Assembly: GCA_013397435.1 (NCBI GenBank)
Contig: VZRG01001333.1
Coordinates: forward strand, 1 to 64,000
Reading direction: 5' to 3'
Source: Erythrocercus mccallii
Taxonomy: Eukaryota > Chordata > Aves > Passeriformes > Dicruridae
Length of the DNA stretch: 64,000 bases
Positions 25,921-38,811 of the stretch are shown here, piece by piece. How positions within the stretch are numbered: position 1 is the first letter of the stretch; each line of letters opens with the position of its first letter. The notes under the pieces were generated by a model. It saw only the letters and a list, made by a program, of their open reading frames with translations. It was not told the DNA's origin and did no database searches. The position numbers and the translations under genes were made by a program.

Positions 25921-28439
25921 TGTTTGGCCTTTTACTTCAGAAGTATCTGTATTGTTTCTGTTTTAAGTGCTGTTTGCTGACACTCTGTGTCCCTTTCTTT
26001 GGAAATTTTTGAAGCAGCTCCTTTGACTGACTGGATCAAAATGTCTTCTTCCAATGAGTGACTTTTCACTTTAATTTTATTGATTGAAAATCAGAATGAA
26101 TGATAGTTATGATTTAATAAAAGAAGTAAACAGGTTGTTCTGAAAAGGAGTACTAAAATTTCATCGTTTGTTCAATAAATAATGACTTATGCTGTCAGAC
26201 TCTTTTTTAAGCTTTTAAGAACTGTCTATCTCTAATGGAAGTCTTTCTATCAATTCTAACACAAATTAATGGAAGGCTTTATTTTCATAGCACTATCTTT
26301 TAAAAAGGTCATTCTTCACCTTCAGGCAGACTCTATTTATGCTGATTTTTACATCTGTTCTTACAGCTATCCTGTCCAGCTAAGTCCTGTTAGAATACAA
26401 AATTTCTAATAATTGCAGTCCCTCAATTAAATAGTTTAGAGATTTGAATTTAATCTTTGGAGAACTCCACTATGTCTTATGCACATGCAGAGAAACTTGG
26501 ATGTTTGTGACCAAAATACTGATGAACCTGAATTTCATTTCCAATATGGCAGACACTGCAGACCAGGCTTTTAAAGCTGCCTGGGTACCAAAGGATTTAT
26601 GCAAGCACTGAGATTGTTAAAAGCATCTATTTATCTATCTCAATCATCTTTTACTTCTCTCAACTTCAGTCATCTTAAGCATGCAATCAAATAGATTATC
26701 CTAGATTTCCCCAGCCATCCAGAGAGAGAGATCCATCACAAAGTGAGTTCTTCAATGCAATCCAGATACCTCCTAGATGGCTTGTGCCCTATACAGTTTT
26801 AGATTATATAGTGCTGCTCCAATTAAATATCAAATTGTATTTTTGCCCAAATAAAATTATTGTATTTACTTAGTAATTTGATATTTGAGGCCTGAAAAAT
26901 TCAATGCTTGTAAGCATTTATAAAATCATGTTTAAGAACCTTTTCAGCCATGATTTTTGTTGTCAATATCTATTGTAAAACCAGATCTGTAATTCTGAAA
27001 AACCATGCAGACTCCTTTTTGCATGTAAAAGCAAAATAGAAAAAATAAAAAATAATTCATAAATCATGTTATAACATACTTCTATGTATATTGGAGGAGA
27101 TCTTCCTTTTGTGTAGTAGTTTTCATGAGGGTAGCTATCTAGTTGTCTTCTGCTATGTATGCAAGAAAATGGGAGCTTGGACACTTTTCATTTCAGAGCT
27201 GGAATTGAAAACAGAACATATGCACCAACTGCAGAACAGCTGCCTTGGCCAAAACCCACTCTGTTTTATCTGTTCAGTTGCATTTTTCTTCATGCATTCA
27301 GATAATAAGGAAAACAATGTATTCTAATTTCTTCATCCTGTTAAAAAAGAAGTATGTATGCATCAAAGACTAAAATTTTATTAATATTAAAGGAAAAAAG
27401 TGTGCTTAGGTCAGAGGTACTAAATGCAGATTCTCCAGAGAAATATTTCACATTATAAGAAAATCTTTATGCATGCAGTAAGTCTGCATAAACAGGCTCC
27501 TTTGTATTCTGTGTAGCAAATGGTAATGAATTTCTTATAGAAAGGTGTCTACCAGAAGCTATGGGACAAGATAAATTGCAGAAATATTCTTGTTTGGGAT
27601 TTGAGCTCATCAAAATAACCAGATTGTGGGCTCCAGGTCCACAGCCATTTTTCAGGCAACAGCACCTAAGTGTGGAGGGTAAATAGGTCCCTCCTGTGTC
27701 AGCAGGCACTGCAGAGGCAGTGAGGACCCAGGTACTGCTCCTGTGAGCAGAGCTTGAAGCAGCAGCCCTGTCCAGGGGGTAGGAGAGGAGGGGAGCGAGG
27801 TGGGGAGGCACTAATGGGTACCTGGAGGCACACTGCAATCAGGATGAGCAGTCAGTTCTCAGGCTCCTCAGCTCTGTCACCCTTCAACTTGAAAAGCTCT
27901 GGGAAAAAGATAAGTCAGTCGGTTAGACACAATAATTATATTCCTTCAAAAGCCAGTGAAAGTGGCACATGTTCAACACGGATCTCCTCCCCCCCTTCTT
28001 GATTGTAACAGAAGATTTGGGCGGATTTCCTATTCGGAGGCAATCACTGAATGTGGAGAGCGAGGGATGAAGGATGCCCTGGCTGACCTTCAGAAGAATT
28101 ATTGTTTCTTTCACTCATAGTTTCTCCTCCCAACCCCACCCCCATCTCCCTTGTACAAGGCTTGGGAGCTACAGAAGCTTTTTATTTAAAAACAGGTGCA
28201 TAAGTGGAGCTTTCTGCTGCGGGGATGTAATTGATTCAGGACAACAGTGCCCCTAATCAGACAGCTGCTTTTGTTGTCTTGCCCTTTTGTATGAGGGAAT
28301 AGGAAAATAGCTATCACTATGTATCTTAGTCAGGAAATATTCAGCAAATATTTGTCAAGTAAAGTGTGTTTAGAATATTGCTTAAAATTACACATATATT
28401 TAACACTTTCCCCTCCTTTTCTGCTCCCAACTGCCAAGC
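25921..28439. other. No gene recognised
   Basis: AT-rich to about 27.5 kb, then a GC-richer part (about 27600-27840) with frames of 82-123 codons that resemble nothing known. A purine-rich GGAGAGGAGGGGAG patch lies near 27780. I found no exon or repeat body I can support. Confidence 0.45.
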
Positions 28440-28700
28440 TTTAAAGGATACAATTTAATTAGCAATGGCATTTTAATTCAGTTACTTGCACTGGCTGTGC
28501 TCTATGCAAATAATTTATTTCGTGGAAATTGTATTGGAATTGAAACCATTTTTTCTTTCCCAAGTATTATAATTCCTAATTGGTGGAAGCCGATTTAGAA
28601 ATGTGTTCAAAGAAACCAAAGCGCAAGTCAAGGGTATAGGGGGATTAAAGTTACTGTCACTCTTATGCAAATGTCTGTCACCCCACACAAGGCTCACAGA
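28440..28700. promoter_or_regulatory. Candidate conserved enhancer (homeodomain/POU sites)
   Basis: The stretch is non-repetitive and dense in developmental transcription factor words: TTAATTAG at 28455-28462, octamer ATGCAAAT at 28504-28511 and again at 28665-28672, TAATTGG at 28577-28583, and an OTX/bicoid-type GGATTA at 28642-28647. A lack of open frames, balanced unique composition and two exact octamers in 170 bp are typical of vertebrate conserved noncoding elements. Conservation itself cannot be seen from one sequence, and AT-rich DNA produces such words by chance, so this remains a candidate. Confidence 0.35.
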
Positions 28701-31700
28701 TTAAAATTGAAGTGCTGGTTTGCTGCTGCAGTCATGCTTTTGGAATAATCAGTAATGAATTCAGCTACATACCACAACTGTTTCCTAAAACCAGAGCATT
28801 AGTCTTGTGTAAAATGCCACATTTATATTGTTAGAGAAAATTTATACCCATTTCATCCTACATTCAGATCTTTAAGGTTGTTAGATATGAACCAAGTGCC
28901 TTTGCCTACCCTGAAGATGAGTTTTCCATGTGCAGCACCATGCTTGTCATTACAGATTAGTGCACCATTTAGAGGGAAAGGGAATAGATAGAATAGATAA
29001 AATATTTTGCATATGCATAATCAACACAATTGCAAATAAAGGCAAAAGTCTTGGGAGGCAAAACACAGCTGTAATGCTAATGCTGAGTGAATAATTTTCT
29101 TGATGAATTTAGCCTCTGTGTCTGCTCACCAAATAGCCCCAAACATATTGTAATTTCTGAAAATTTGGTTATTATTTAGAATTGCTGCACTGTCTTGTGT
29201 GGGGGGTTTTTTTGTTTGTTTTATTTTTAACTCTTTGGATTGCATTCAATTTGTGATTATAAAATATTTGCTATCCAGCCTGCAGGCTTTATTAGGTAGT
29301 ACTGTCTATCATATCAAGATACCTACTGCTTGAAGTGGTGTAATTCCTTTAGGAATACTCTCTGCAGTTGGCCCATAGCAAAGAGTTAGAGATTTATTTG
29401 TAGTGTTTCATGGCATCTCTAGGAACAGTTGCTTTCTGTATGGAAGAGAAAATTTCAACATTTATGCAGCTGCAGTCTTTGAAGGAAGCAAAAGATAAAG
29501 TGGTGGTATTCTTCCCATGGGACCTATATAGATGCTTTGCTTACCACATTTTCATTTACTTGGTCTGGTTGGACTTGCATTTTTCTGTGGAAGGGAATGT
29601 TGATATTTATCTGATGTTTATAATTTCATTTATAGCCAAATTGATAATGACCACAAGCATTTTGAGAAAGGCAATTCTTACAGAGTCTATCTGAAAAGTG
29701 TTGTTCTTCCTGGTACAATATAAGCAATTTCTGAGCAAGGAATAAGGGAATAAGCGTTATTTCAGAGCAGTTATTGTCCTTCTTAGAGTGATTAGATGAT
29801 TGCTTGCCATTTTGTGGTGGGAAGCATTTGCTTTAGTGGTAATAAGTATTATTTCACTTTCTTATTCTAGTTATTGGAAAGCTCTGTGGTGAATACTATA
29901 AGGCAGTTCACTATTGACACAGGTTGCCCAATGATTTGGGAATAATTTCTGTGATTTTGTTCCAATGGATAGCAGACAAAAGCCATTACACAAAGTATAA
30001 AGCTATGAACCCTTCAAAGGGTTTTCATACAGAAATAAAACCCAATGTTTTCAAAAACAGTAAATCAAAACTATTTGTCCTTGCAACCTGAAAAAACCAA
30101 GACAGTAGATGGACTTTTATTAGTTCATGCAGTTTAAAACTGTTTGGATGTACAAGCACTGAATAACAGGCTGCTGCTTTTCCCAGTAGTGTCTGTATTC
30201 TTGAATTTGCTTTTCCATAAATCCATTAGTCAGGCACCACTCTGCAAGAGTGGAATCCAGCCTCTGTACTGGATTTTATAAACTATTACAGTCAGTTATT
30301 CAAAAATCAGCAGTTTATGTATACCAGATAAAAGCCAAACACTGAGTTTATCAGGGGCTCTGTACCAGTGGTAGGGTTGGAATCAAGCTCCCATAAATAC
30401 AATATTGTTAATGGTTCTGATTGTGTAATAGTCACCCTCATAACACAGGAGAATGAATGATTGCCCAAAGCAAAACTGTGTGTGCAAAGAGCTCATTGTA
30501 TGCCATTTTCTTTCATGATGCATTTGATGACCAAGTCCAAAGCCTTTCTAACTCCATAGCTGTTATTCAGGAACATGATTTGTTTTGATGTGAGGAAGGA
30601 AGGTCAGAGTCATTTAACAACACTGCACACTCCCCACCTGTGTCTTTGATATGTTTAGTGCATAGATCCTGATTATAAATCATGTTTCTTAAGACCTTAT
30701 TTGAGAAAATAATCTGTATGCAACTTTTATGTCTTGGATGTGCACTATGTTTTCAGGAACTATTAGAAATAGATAAACCAAACAGATTCCTATAGCACCT
30801 GTAATTTTTGTTATCCTTTTTACATCTTGCTGTCACCCTACTCATAAGCATTCATCTCCAGTGAGGCAGGCAGTACTGCTCTTTGTCCAGCAGCTCTCTT
30901 GGGTCTGAGGGGTTTGCTTGGAGTTCCTTATGGAAACAGCTTTAACTAATTAACCAAAAAACACTGTGATTTTTTAATTACAGTACACCTAAGTAAAACA
31001 TATTGGCTATTGTTACTCTTCTACATCACAAAGCAACAATTTACAAACTGGAACTACCTTTCTTTTCCCCTCTGAAAGTAATTATTAGCTCCAAAGTTGT
31101 AATAAATCAGAGCACTTAAGGATGCCTCAAGGGAGCTTTCATGTTTGTAAAACCTTGTCAGTCAGGGTCTGGTTTTGCAAAACTCCAAATGAACCAGTGT
31201 TTTTTATTTTGCTTTTATTTGAACTTTCAGAGCAATGAAGCTGAGAAGGTTTGCCCTAAAGTTTCTTGTCAGGGTTTTCTTTATTTTTTTAATACTTTTA
31301 TCAGTGATAGCTCAAATATCAGATAAAATATATCAGTTCTCTTTAATTTCCAGACTGTCACTGGAGCTTTAGACATTTCATGTGCTCACAGAGGTTACTG
31401 CAAACATGGGTACCTTGGATCATTGCATTACAGCAGCAAGTTTATTTTACATGCTACAGATCTACAGATGTATTTCACATATGTGAAAGTGTCTGGAAGT
31501 ACTTCTGCTAGAGGACACAAAATACACTGTAAGGGTGACTAGGGAGAAATCTATTGAAAAGAAAGTTGTCACAGAACATTGGCAAAGACTGTGCAGTTAA
31601 AGTGATCGGGGCAAAGAAATGTGACATGTTTATTCCTGAGTCTTTAGTTTTATCTCAGAGGATGGAGTTTTTTGGGTTTTTTCAGTGATTTAGGTCAGAG

Positions 31701-31825
31701 TTTCCAAAGTTGATGTATTCATTCTTTTAACAACTGAACAGAACTTAACCTAATGGCAGTTTTTGGTAGAGCAGAGTTATAGCCTCTATATAGATATAGA
31801 GAATATCTATTGGAATAGTTGAGGT
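28701..31825. other. No gene recognised; possible second enhancer-like patch
   Basis: Near 28985-29045 there is the palindrome TGCATATGCA (29008-29017) followed by TTGCAAATAAA, again POU-like, and unique-looking sequence continues to about 29170. The rest, to 31.8 kb, is AT-rich with no exon, RNA gene or repeat body I can name. The 94-codon frame at 29410-29694 shows no family resemblance. Confidence 0.4.
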
Positions 31826-32350
31826 TGTGTTACTGCGTGGGCGCTGTAACATGGTCCTAGAGAGTGACCTGTGTCTCTGAGCCTGGAGCACACTGCTGTA
31901 AAAAAGAGCAGTCCCTTTGCTGATAACAAAGTGAAGGGACAGGTTCTCATTTGGATATCCAAAGACTGTTTTTTCAGGAACACAAACACGGAACAGCCAA
32001 GGGGTCCAGGGATGAAAGCAGCTTCAGATAGTTCCAGGGACGAGAACAGGATTGGCTGAGGGCGCAGGGTTGTATAGGAGACAAAAGGGGCGGATCTGAG
32101 GGTCAAGGGCCTATAGGGATAAAGGGAAGTGGTGCAGGGGGGTAACTAGGAGCTGGGGGAACCAACAGGATAACAGGGGTGGGGTACTGCAGTAAAATTA
32201 GGCCAATGGGGGTTAAGGGAGGGAAGAACATTCTGGAAAGGGTATATAAATGGTAAACGGGGCTGAACAGGAGTGACATCAACTAACTAATCAATAATGT
32301 AACAGAACTTAAAAGATGATATCGTGAGGCTGCAAAGGCCCAGGGGAGGG
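31826..32350 (+). mobile_element. LTR-like segment (probable solo ERV LTR)
   Basis: A compact, G-rich block in AT-rich surroundings with the promoter layout of an endogenous retrovirus LTR: a reversed CCAAT (ATTGG) near 32051, CCAAT at 32203-32207 and TATATAAA at 32243-32250, 36 bp further on, predicting transcription to start near 32275 on the + strand. It begins with TGTG near 31826, but I could not fix the terminal CA or a target-site duplication. I see no internal gag, pol or env sequence on either side, so it would be a solo or partial LTR. A non-LTR promoter fragment is the alternative. Confidence 0.45.
32243..32250 (+). promoter_or_regulatory. TATA box in LTR-like segment
   Basis: TATATAAA, preceded 36 bp upstream by CCAAT at 32203-32207. 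This spacing is usual for RNA polymerase II promoters of LTRs. Activity is unknown. Confidence 0.5.
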
Positions 32351-32514
32351 AGGCTTTTCTTGCTGTACTCTAGAGGGATGTTTCTTCCCATTCGGTCCCT
32401 CCAGGACTGAGGCATAACTACCCTGGGGGCAGGCTCCTTGTTTTAGCAAGGAGACTGTAGTTACAAGCTATATGTTCTTGCTTTCTGTCTTTCTGAAAGA
32501 TGCTGTCTGTCTTC

Positions 32515-32652
32515 TTGTTCAAGAAGCATCTGGACAATGCTCTCAGGCACATGTTGTGATTCCTGGGGCTGTCCTGTGCAGGGCCAGGAGCTGCACTTCG
32601 ATGAGGCTTGTAGGTCTCCTCCAGCTCAGGATATTCTATCATTATAGCCAGT
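32515..32652 (+). mobile_element. CR1 LINE 3' tail
   Basis: 'ttcaagaagcatctggacaa' near 32518, then 'gctctcaggcacatg', 'gtgcagggccaggagctg' and 'cagctcaggatattctat' follow the order of an avian CR1 3' tail. It ends near the terminal ATTCTATNATT units at about 32640-32652. Only about 140 bp remain. The tail belongs to a subfamily different from the copies at 38.8 and 59.3 kb, which lack the 'gcacatg...gattcctgggg' block. Confidence 0.75.
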
Positions 32653-35600
32653 TAATCTGCTGACCAGTTAGTACCTGTGATGAAAAAACCAAATGAGGTG
32701 TGGAGGGGGAGGTGTACGACAAGTGTCATGCACTCATTAAGGTACATGATGACTGTCAGAGGTATTCACTGGCGTATCTGCAGAAGGAAGAGAACAGCCC
32801 CATAGCATGGTTCAGATGGGAACAGCCTGGAGCTGTTAATTTGTCATGTTTTTAGTCTTTCTTGTCCATAACCTCTCTGCTCCACTGCAGCAAGAAAGAA
32901 GTTCTCTTTCAGTGAGTGGTATATATTGTAAGCAATTTTTTGTTGATTACCTAACCTATAACTGAAGCTGTAACTGTAATTCTTACTGTATTTGTAGAGT
33001 AGCTGTAGTACTGATTTTTAAAAAAAGAGTGGGACTTAAGTTGGTGGGACTGTCAAAGTGCTAAAGGAGTGGTTAAATGTCTTTGGAAAAAGAAAGCATT
33101 ACTTTAGAATGCTCTAGACCTAGGCCTAGTGACAGCAATACTCAGGACCAGCTATTAAAAACACTAGATCCTCATTAAAATAGACACCTTTTTACTATTA
33201 TTGAAGATGCATTGAAGTATGAGGTAGAATGTCAGAAGAACAATAAAAAAGGAAAATTAAAGAACTGCAAATAGTTCTTCCCTTTCAAATGCTTTGTAAT
33301 TAAATGCCTGGATAATTTCTACTACTCATTAACTGAAATCAGCTAATGAAGAGTCCACAAGACATTTGGGCTGTAGGTCTGCAGTACAATCAGTCTCATG
33401 GATAAAATTATTACCTGACAGTAACAAAGTGTTACTGAAGCTGACTGATAGTAAAACTCCAACTGACCTTGATGGGGAAAGAGAACAGCCAGGATCTTGT
33501 TCCCCATGTTTAGCTAATGGAGAGACTTCTAACATCACTGAAATGGGAAAGATACTCTGCTTCATCTTTTCATGGAAACACCTTAAATAAATAGGATTAT
33601 ACATGTGTAAGCTATTCTGTTCTAAAATAATTTCACCAGACTAACAAGTGCATGCTCAAACAACTAAGTCTGTAGTCTGATTAAAGAGGGTGAATAGTAA
33701 CTCTGAAATAAGGGAAAGGTATGTAAATTGAAATAATTCCTTTTCAAATTTCTCTACGTGTATACTGGGAGAAAGAGTGAAAAAAAAATGGTTCTCAATT
33801 GCCAGTGGATTACTCATAAATTATCAGAAATTACTAAAACAGACCCACATAGACTTTAATGGCATGTTCCCAAATGACAGGAACCTTCCCCACTTCTAGC
33901 ATGTTAAAATATACGTACAAAGTCAGGCTTTGGGTGAAAAGGAGCGAACATAAAAATTACCAGACAGAAAGGTGAAACACTGAAGAACTAAATCAATATT
34001 TTACTTTGGTCCTTCAGTCACTATTCAGCTGAGCAGTGAGAAGCATAAGCTCCTTTTTTGTTCTCCACAAAACTTCAATGCTTTGGTTTTGGTTTGTTTT
34101 TTTTCTCCTCAGACTCTCTTGGAGATGTCACTCCTTCCTCCCTAATAAATATTTGTGAGTCATATAATACATGCTAACTCCAAGCTCAGCAATCCTAATT
34201 TATAGGCTTTGTAGCTGCATGTGAAAATGCGGCGCAGCTCCCAGCTGGCAAGCTGTCCAGCTGCCTTCTGGGACAGCCCCTTGGACTGCACTCAGGCTGG
34301 ACTCCTTCCAGCAGCTTTAGTCACTCCTTGCTAAACCTGCTAACAAGGATCTGGTGCCCATTTTTGTGTGAAGTGACAGCAGCAACAGCTTCTTAGTTTT
34401 GAGCTTGTTTACTGCTTTTTGGCAACTCCCTCCCCAATCCAAAGGGGCATCTGAGAGGTCACAGTTGCAGCCCTTCTGCTTCCCTTCTCCACTGCAGGCA
34501 CGTGCATTGTTTGTTTACCTTGCTTTAACAAGGTGAATCTTTTAATCTTCCAGTTCAAAGCCAAAACAAGAGGAAGGGTGTTCAAAAGCAATAATTATTT
34601 TGCATTTTTCTCTAATGTCATAATCTTACTGTATGAATCAATTAGCTTCTGTGAGAAAGTCAAGAACATCTGGTCATTGAAAGGCAAGTATTAGGTGAAG
34701 ATCTAGTTTGACCATTGTTCACCATGAAAAACTACTTTCTGTCAAAAGAAGATAGTTACTTGGCATTGCTTATATTCATAAATCTCCGCTCCTTTTACTC
34801 TTGCCAAAATAGTTTTCTTTTGAAAAGAAAATGTCAGATAGTTGAGAACTTGAACTTGACTATTGTCTGAATTTGTTGCCATTATATGAAGATGCATGAG
34901 TGTCATAATGATGGGGAGAGATGTAAAAACCTTACAAGAAACTTCTTTTGGAACTGAAACGATCCAGTGAAATGAGTAGAAGTACTGTAGTATGAATCAT
35001 GATTTGGCCCAAAGTCTGAGTATTTCTGCAGGTTTTGGTAATTGCATGTAAGGCCTTTCCATGTAATTTTGTCAGCGTACAGTGTGTGCAGTCAAGTGTT
35101 GCCATTTCCTTCAGGCTGGCCCTAGTTGTGCTTGTTTCTGTTATTTTCTAAATGTGCTTTTGGGGCTGAATGGTGGCAGGCTTTTTCTTCACCTGTAAAG
35201 AAACACAAAAACAGGGAAAAGGGTCCCATAATGCTTCCTTCAAGTGGATTGTTGACAAAACCTACATAGTTTCCAGAGAAAGCAAATATTCTCTTATGTT
35301 TTCCTAGCATAGAAGCTATCATCTCAAACTAGGAATACTGCCAGCAAACTCTGGCACTATAGAATAAGCAGTTTACTTGCTCAAACTCCCATGCCATATG
35401 GGACTCGGCACTCTTCTCCCCCACAAATACCTCTGTTACTTGAAAGAAGTAGTCCCTGTGTTGCACATATTGGTGATCAAGAGTTCATACTTTGAATTCC
35501 AGTTGAAAGGGTTATTTTATGTAAAGCCTGGTACCTTTACTTCTCTCATTCTCTACTAGGTATTCCAAGCTGGTAATGCAGCTATACAAGTAAGGGATTT

Positions 35601-35672
35601 TTTTCCGGTGTTTTTACAGGATTAGATTGGATGTAGTCTGATGAAATTAAATAAAATTTTATCTTTGATACA
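32653..35672. other. No gene recognised
   Basis: AT-rich unique-looking sequence with short unrelated frames. A slightly GC-richer part lies near 34225-34320. No promoter, exon or repeat body could be supported. Confidence 0.45.
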
Positions 35673-35730
35673 TTTTGTGTGTCTGATTTTAGAGTTCAAG
35701 GTCTTGAACTCTAAAATCAGGCACACCAAA
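35673..35730. repeat. 28-bp near-perfect inverted repeat, 2-nt spacer
   Basis: The left arm is 35673-35700 and the right arm 35703-35730, with GT between. The inner 16 bp (GATTTTAGAGTTCAAG and its complement) pair perfectly. Across all 28 positions there are 26 Watson-Crick pairs, one G-T (35682/35721) and one T-C mismatch (35676/35727). This could not arise easily by chance in unique DNA. Either strand would fold into a stable hairpin of about 58 nt. Possible origins are a template-switch mutation or a tiny hairpin-type DNA element. No gene is attached. Confidence 0.95.
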
Positions 35731-38700
35731 GATTTTGGGCAGGCCCTGCACTGCTTGAAAGCTGCTGACTCGGGGAGGTGTCAAATCCTCTGTCATAACT
35801 TAAATGCAAATGTCAGTGCAACATACAGCATAAAGTTTTTTCAAATTTACCTTGGTCTGCTTCTCAGATCATGACAGAAGATGCTGAACAGGCTCAGGCA
35901 CAAGATCTGGGGGTATGTGTTTGGTCGCTTGCCTTTAAAGCAGCAGGAACAAGTGGAAGTGTCAGGGGATCACCTGAGACCTGTTAGAAGCTTGCGACAC
36001 AGCTTGGCACATGCTGTTGCAGTTGAGTCTGCTTTGGACCACTGCCAGGCTGGAAGAGAAATCAGGGGTGCTGTTAAGAAGCTGCATACATCCTCCTCAG
36101 TGGTCCTGTGCAGCTGGGTTTTGGGGGACTGGGGATTTTTTTTATCAGTTTCCTTAGGTTCTCTATTGGCTTCCTGTAATTGTCTGAAGAGAATGGAAAA
36201 GCTTTAATAGTTAATAAATTAGTCTTTTACAACAACAATAGTGTAAAAATTACATTTCATTTCTCTAACTATGTGGTGTTGGGGGTGTTATGTAGTACTT
36301 GGGGGAGGATATTTTTAAATTTTTTGTATTTATATTTTCCAATACTTATTGTATAAGTGGGAGCATGAGAAACTCAGGTGTGATCCAAAGTGATAGGGAC
36401 TGTAAAGTCCAGGGTTGCAGGTTATTCCTGCTATGGGTGAAGGCAGTATAAACACTCACAGACTTCACAAAGGTGCAGAGAAATCCAAAATTATTTTCTC
36501 CTGGAAAATGGTCAGAATTAGCTGTGTTGGTGCTTATCTGCAGGGAAAATTTGCCAGTGTAATTAAACTGCTCTAGTTGCACAGGTATAACTCCTTGCTC
36601 AGTCATTCTTGTCTCAGGAGTGCCCAGGCAGGGAGTTTACACCAGAGTAACCACAGCAGCACGCTGCCCTACGAGTACAGCGAGGCCATTTGCCAGCTGC
36701 TGCGTGCCAGGTGGTTGCCATCTGAGATGCTCAGGACAGCACTGCTCATGGTGAAAAAAAGTTGCTGAGTTGTGCCAGGGCCTTAGGCACATTCCCATCA
36801 ATGCCCTGAAAATAAACACTTTCAATCACAAGTCAAATTACTTCCCTAAGTACACAACTCCAGCTGCCATTGAAAACCTCCAATCACATCTTTCTTTTGC
36901 AGTTCAATTTGAGAAAAAGATGAATGTAACTGTTAATATTCAACAAGGCTTCTAAAGTTTGGTCCTTAACTCAATTTCTCACAACCCCTCTTTGCTACTA
37001 CCCTTCTTTTTCTCTACCTTGCCCTTGGCCACGGAATGATTCCTGACTGAAGAAAAGGTTAGTAAAGACATGAGGTGACTAGCTAGAAGTATGGGCTACC
37101 TGGCTCCAAGTCCTTGGTTTGCTGCAGAATTTCTGTTTGGTCTTGGGTGAGACAGTCTCTCTGCAGTTTGATTTTTGTCCTGCAAGGGTGAGGAGCAGCG
37201 TGTCCGCAGCTCTGTGGCGAGTTGCAGGTTGTGCTAACCACGACAGAGAAGGTGAGTTATACAGGTTGTACAAGATGAGAGATTGTGTCAGTATCTCAGC
37301 TGTGTTGCATTTCACAGGAGATAGGGACTGAAAAGTTGTTTGTTCCCCAGCCAGGCTGCTTTTCTGGATCAAATTCAGAGCTAGTCCCCCCTCCCCTTCT
37401 TCTACTCAGCAGTCATCCAGAGCCTTAACTGCTCAAAGCATGTTTCTATTTGCCCTAATGCACTCAAAAGTATCTTTCTTAACTGGGATAATGCCCTTTG
37501 GAACCCCTTGTGACCTCTGATTATTAAAGCCTGGAGAAATAATTGATTTTTAAGAAGGAAGGTTCATGAAACTTCTCAGGTCATTTGTCTTGCAGTGAGA
37601 TTTGGCTGGAGAAAGACTCATTCAGGGAGACAGACTGAAAAAGAGAAAAGGAAAAAGTGGGGAGTGGGGGGGCATACTAGGTTGGTCTTCATTTCTTCCT
37701 CATCCATGTGTAGCATCACTTCTTCACCTTGTCTGAACTGTAGTTACTTTTTTGGTTAGTGAGGTTTTGCAGGGTATTCCTGAACTGCTGAATAATTGTG
37801 TTTATCACCTTGCATAATTTCCTCTTACTTATCTTACAGCAGTGTCTGTCTGAGGAGAAAAAAAAAAGTGTATCTTATGTGGGAACGTTATTATACAGCT
37901 GATAAAGGCAGCTGTTTGAATCCTACCATCCAGTCTTTCCTTCATTTCAAATGGGACAATTCAGATTGTGCGTTTAGCTCAAGCATATATACAATGAGGG
38001 TAATCAAACATCTTTATATGGCCTCAAATTTGTGTCATAAAGAACTGCAAAAAAGGCATCCAAACACAACACTGGAAGTTAGATGGCATTTTATGTCTGT
38101 AGTGTAATCTGGCAGTCATTTCCCTGGCCTACAAAAGGCTTGGAAGGGCTTTGTGGTGGTTTGTACACCCTGGAAAGAAAGAGATCCTCATGAACATACA
38201 CACATGCTGATGTCAAATGTACCTTCTGTGTTTCAGAATTTCTGTTTGCTTGCGTCACTGTAGGCACACAAAAGGGACAGGCTGACACAAAAAGGAAGGA
38301 CAGGCTAATGCTTTATCTATAATCATCTGTGTTCCCCCCGGCAGCCGTGCGTCTTTTTCAGCGTTGGATGTCTGGTGATGGGACAGACAAGCCATAGCTT
38401 CTGCACAGTACGTAGGCTGTGCTGACTCTTCAGTCTGGTCCTCGGATGGAGTAATTGATGGGGTGATAGAGAATACTTAGCATACTTAGGGGGAACTGCT
38501 GGGTCCAGTCCTTTTCTTTATCTGGACTTAGGTTTCTCTCCCTCCGCAGATTAGTTAGTGAGTAATCCAGAGGAGGCAGGGGCACCCCCCTCTGTTTTCT
38601 CTTAAAAGCTTCCTCTGGCTAAGAGTCTCTTTCATGTTTCTTTTATTCTTACTCTGCTGAGAATTTTTTTCTCCAGAAATAGTTCGTTTCTCTTCTTTCA

Positions 38701-38811
38701 AGATGCAAAGCAAAGCACTTGGTGCTTCAGGCCAGTGACAGATCTTTGCTGCTTTTTGTGAGGAGGCAGCCCGGGGGGCACAATCAGACCCCAATCCAAT
38801 AGGCATTATTG
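35731..38811. other. No gene recognised
   Basis: Mixed-composition sequence. The 108-codon frame at 35881-36207 and the paired frames at about 37079-37372 resemble nothing known to me. A purine-rich patch with a G7 run lies near 37637-37672. No repeat family was recognised before the CR1 tail starting near 38812. Confidence 0.45.
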
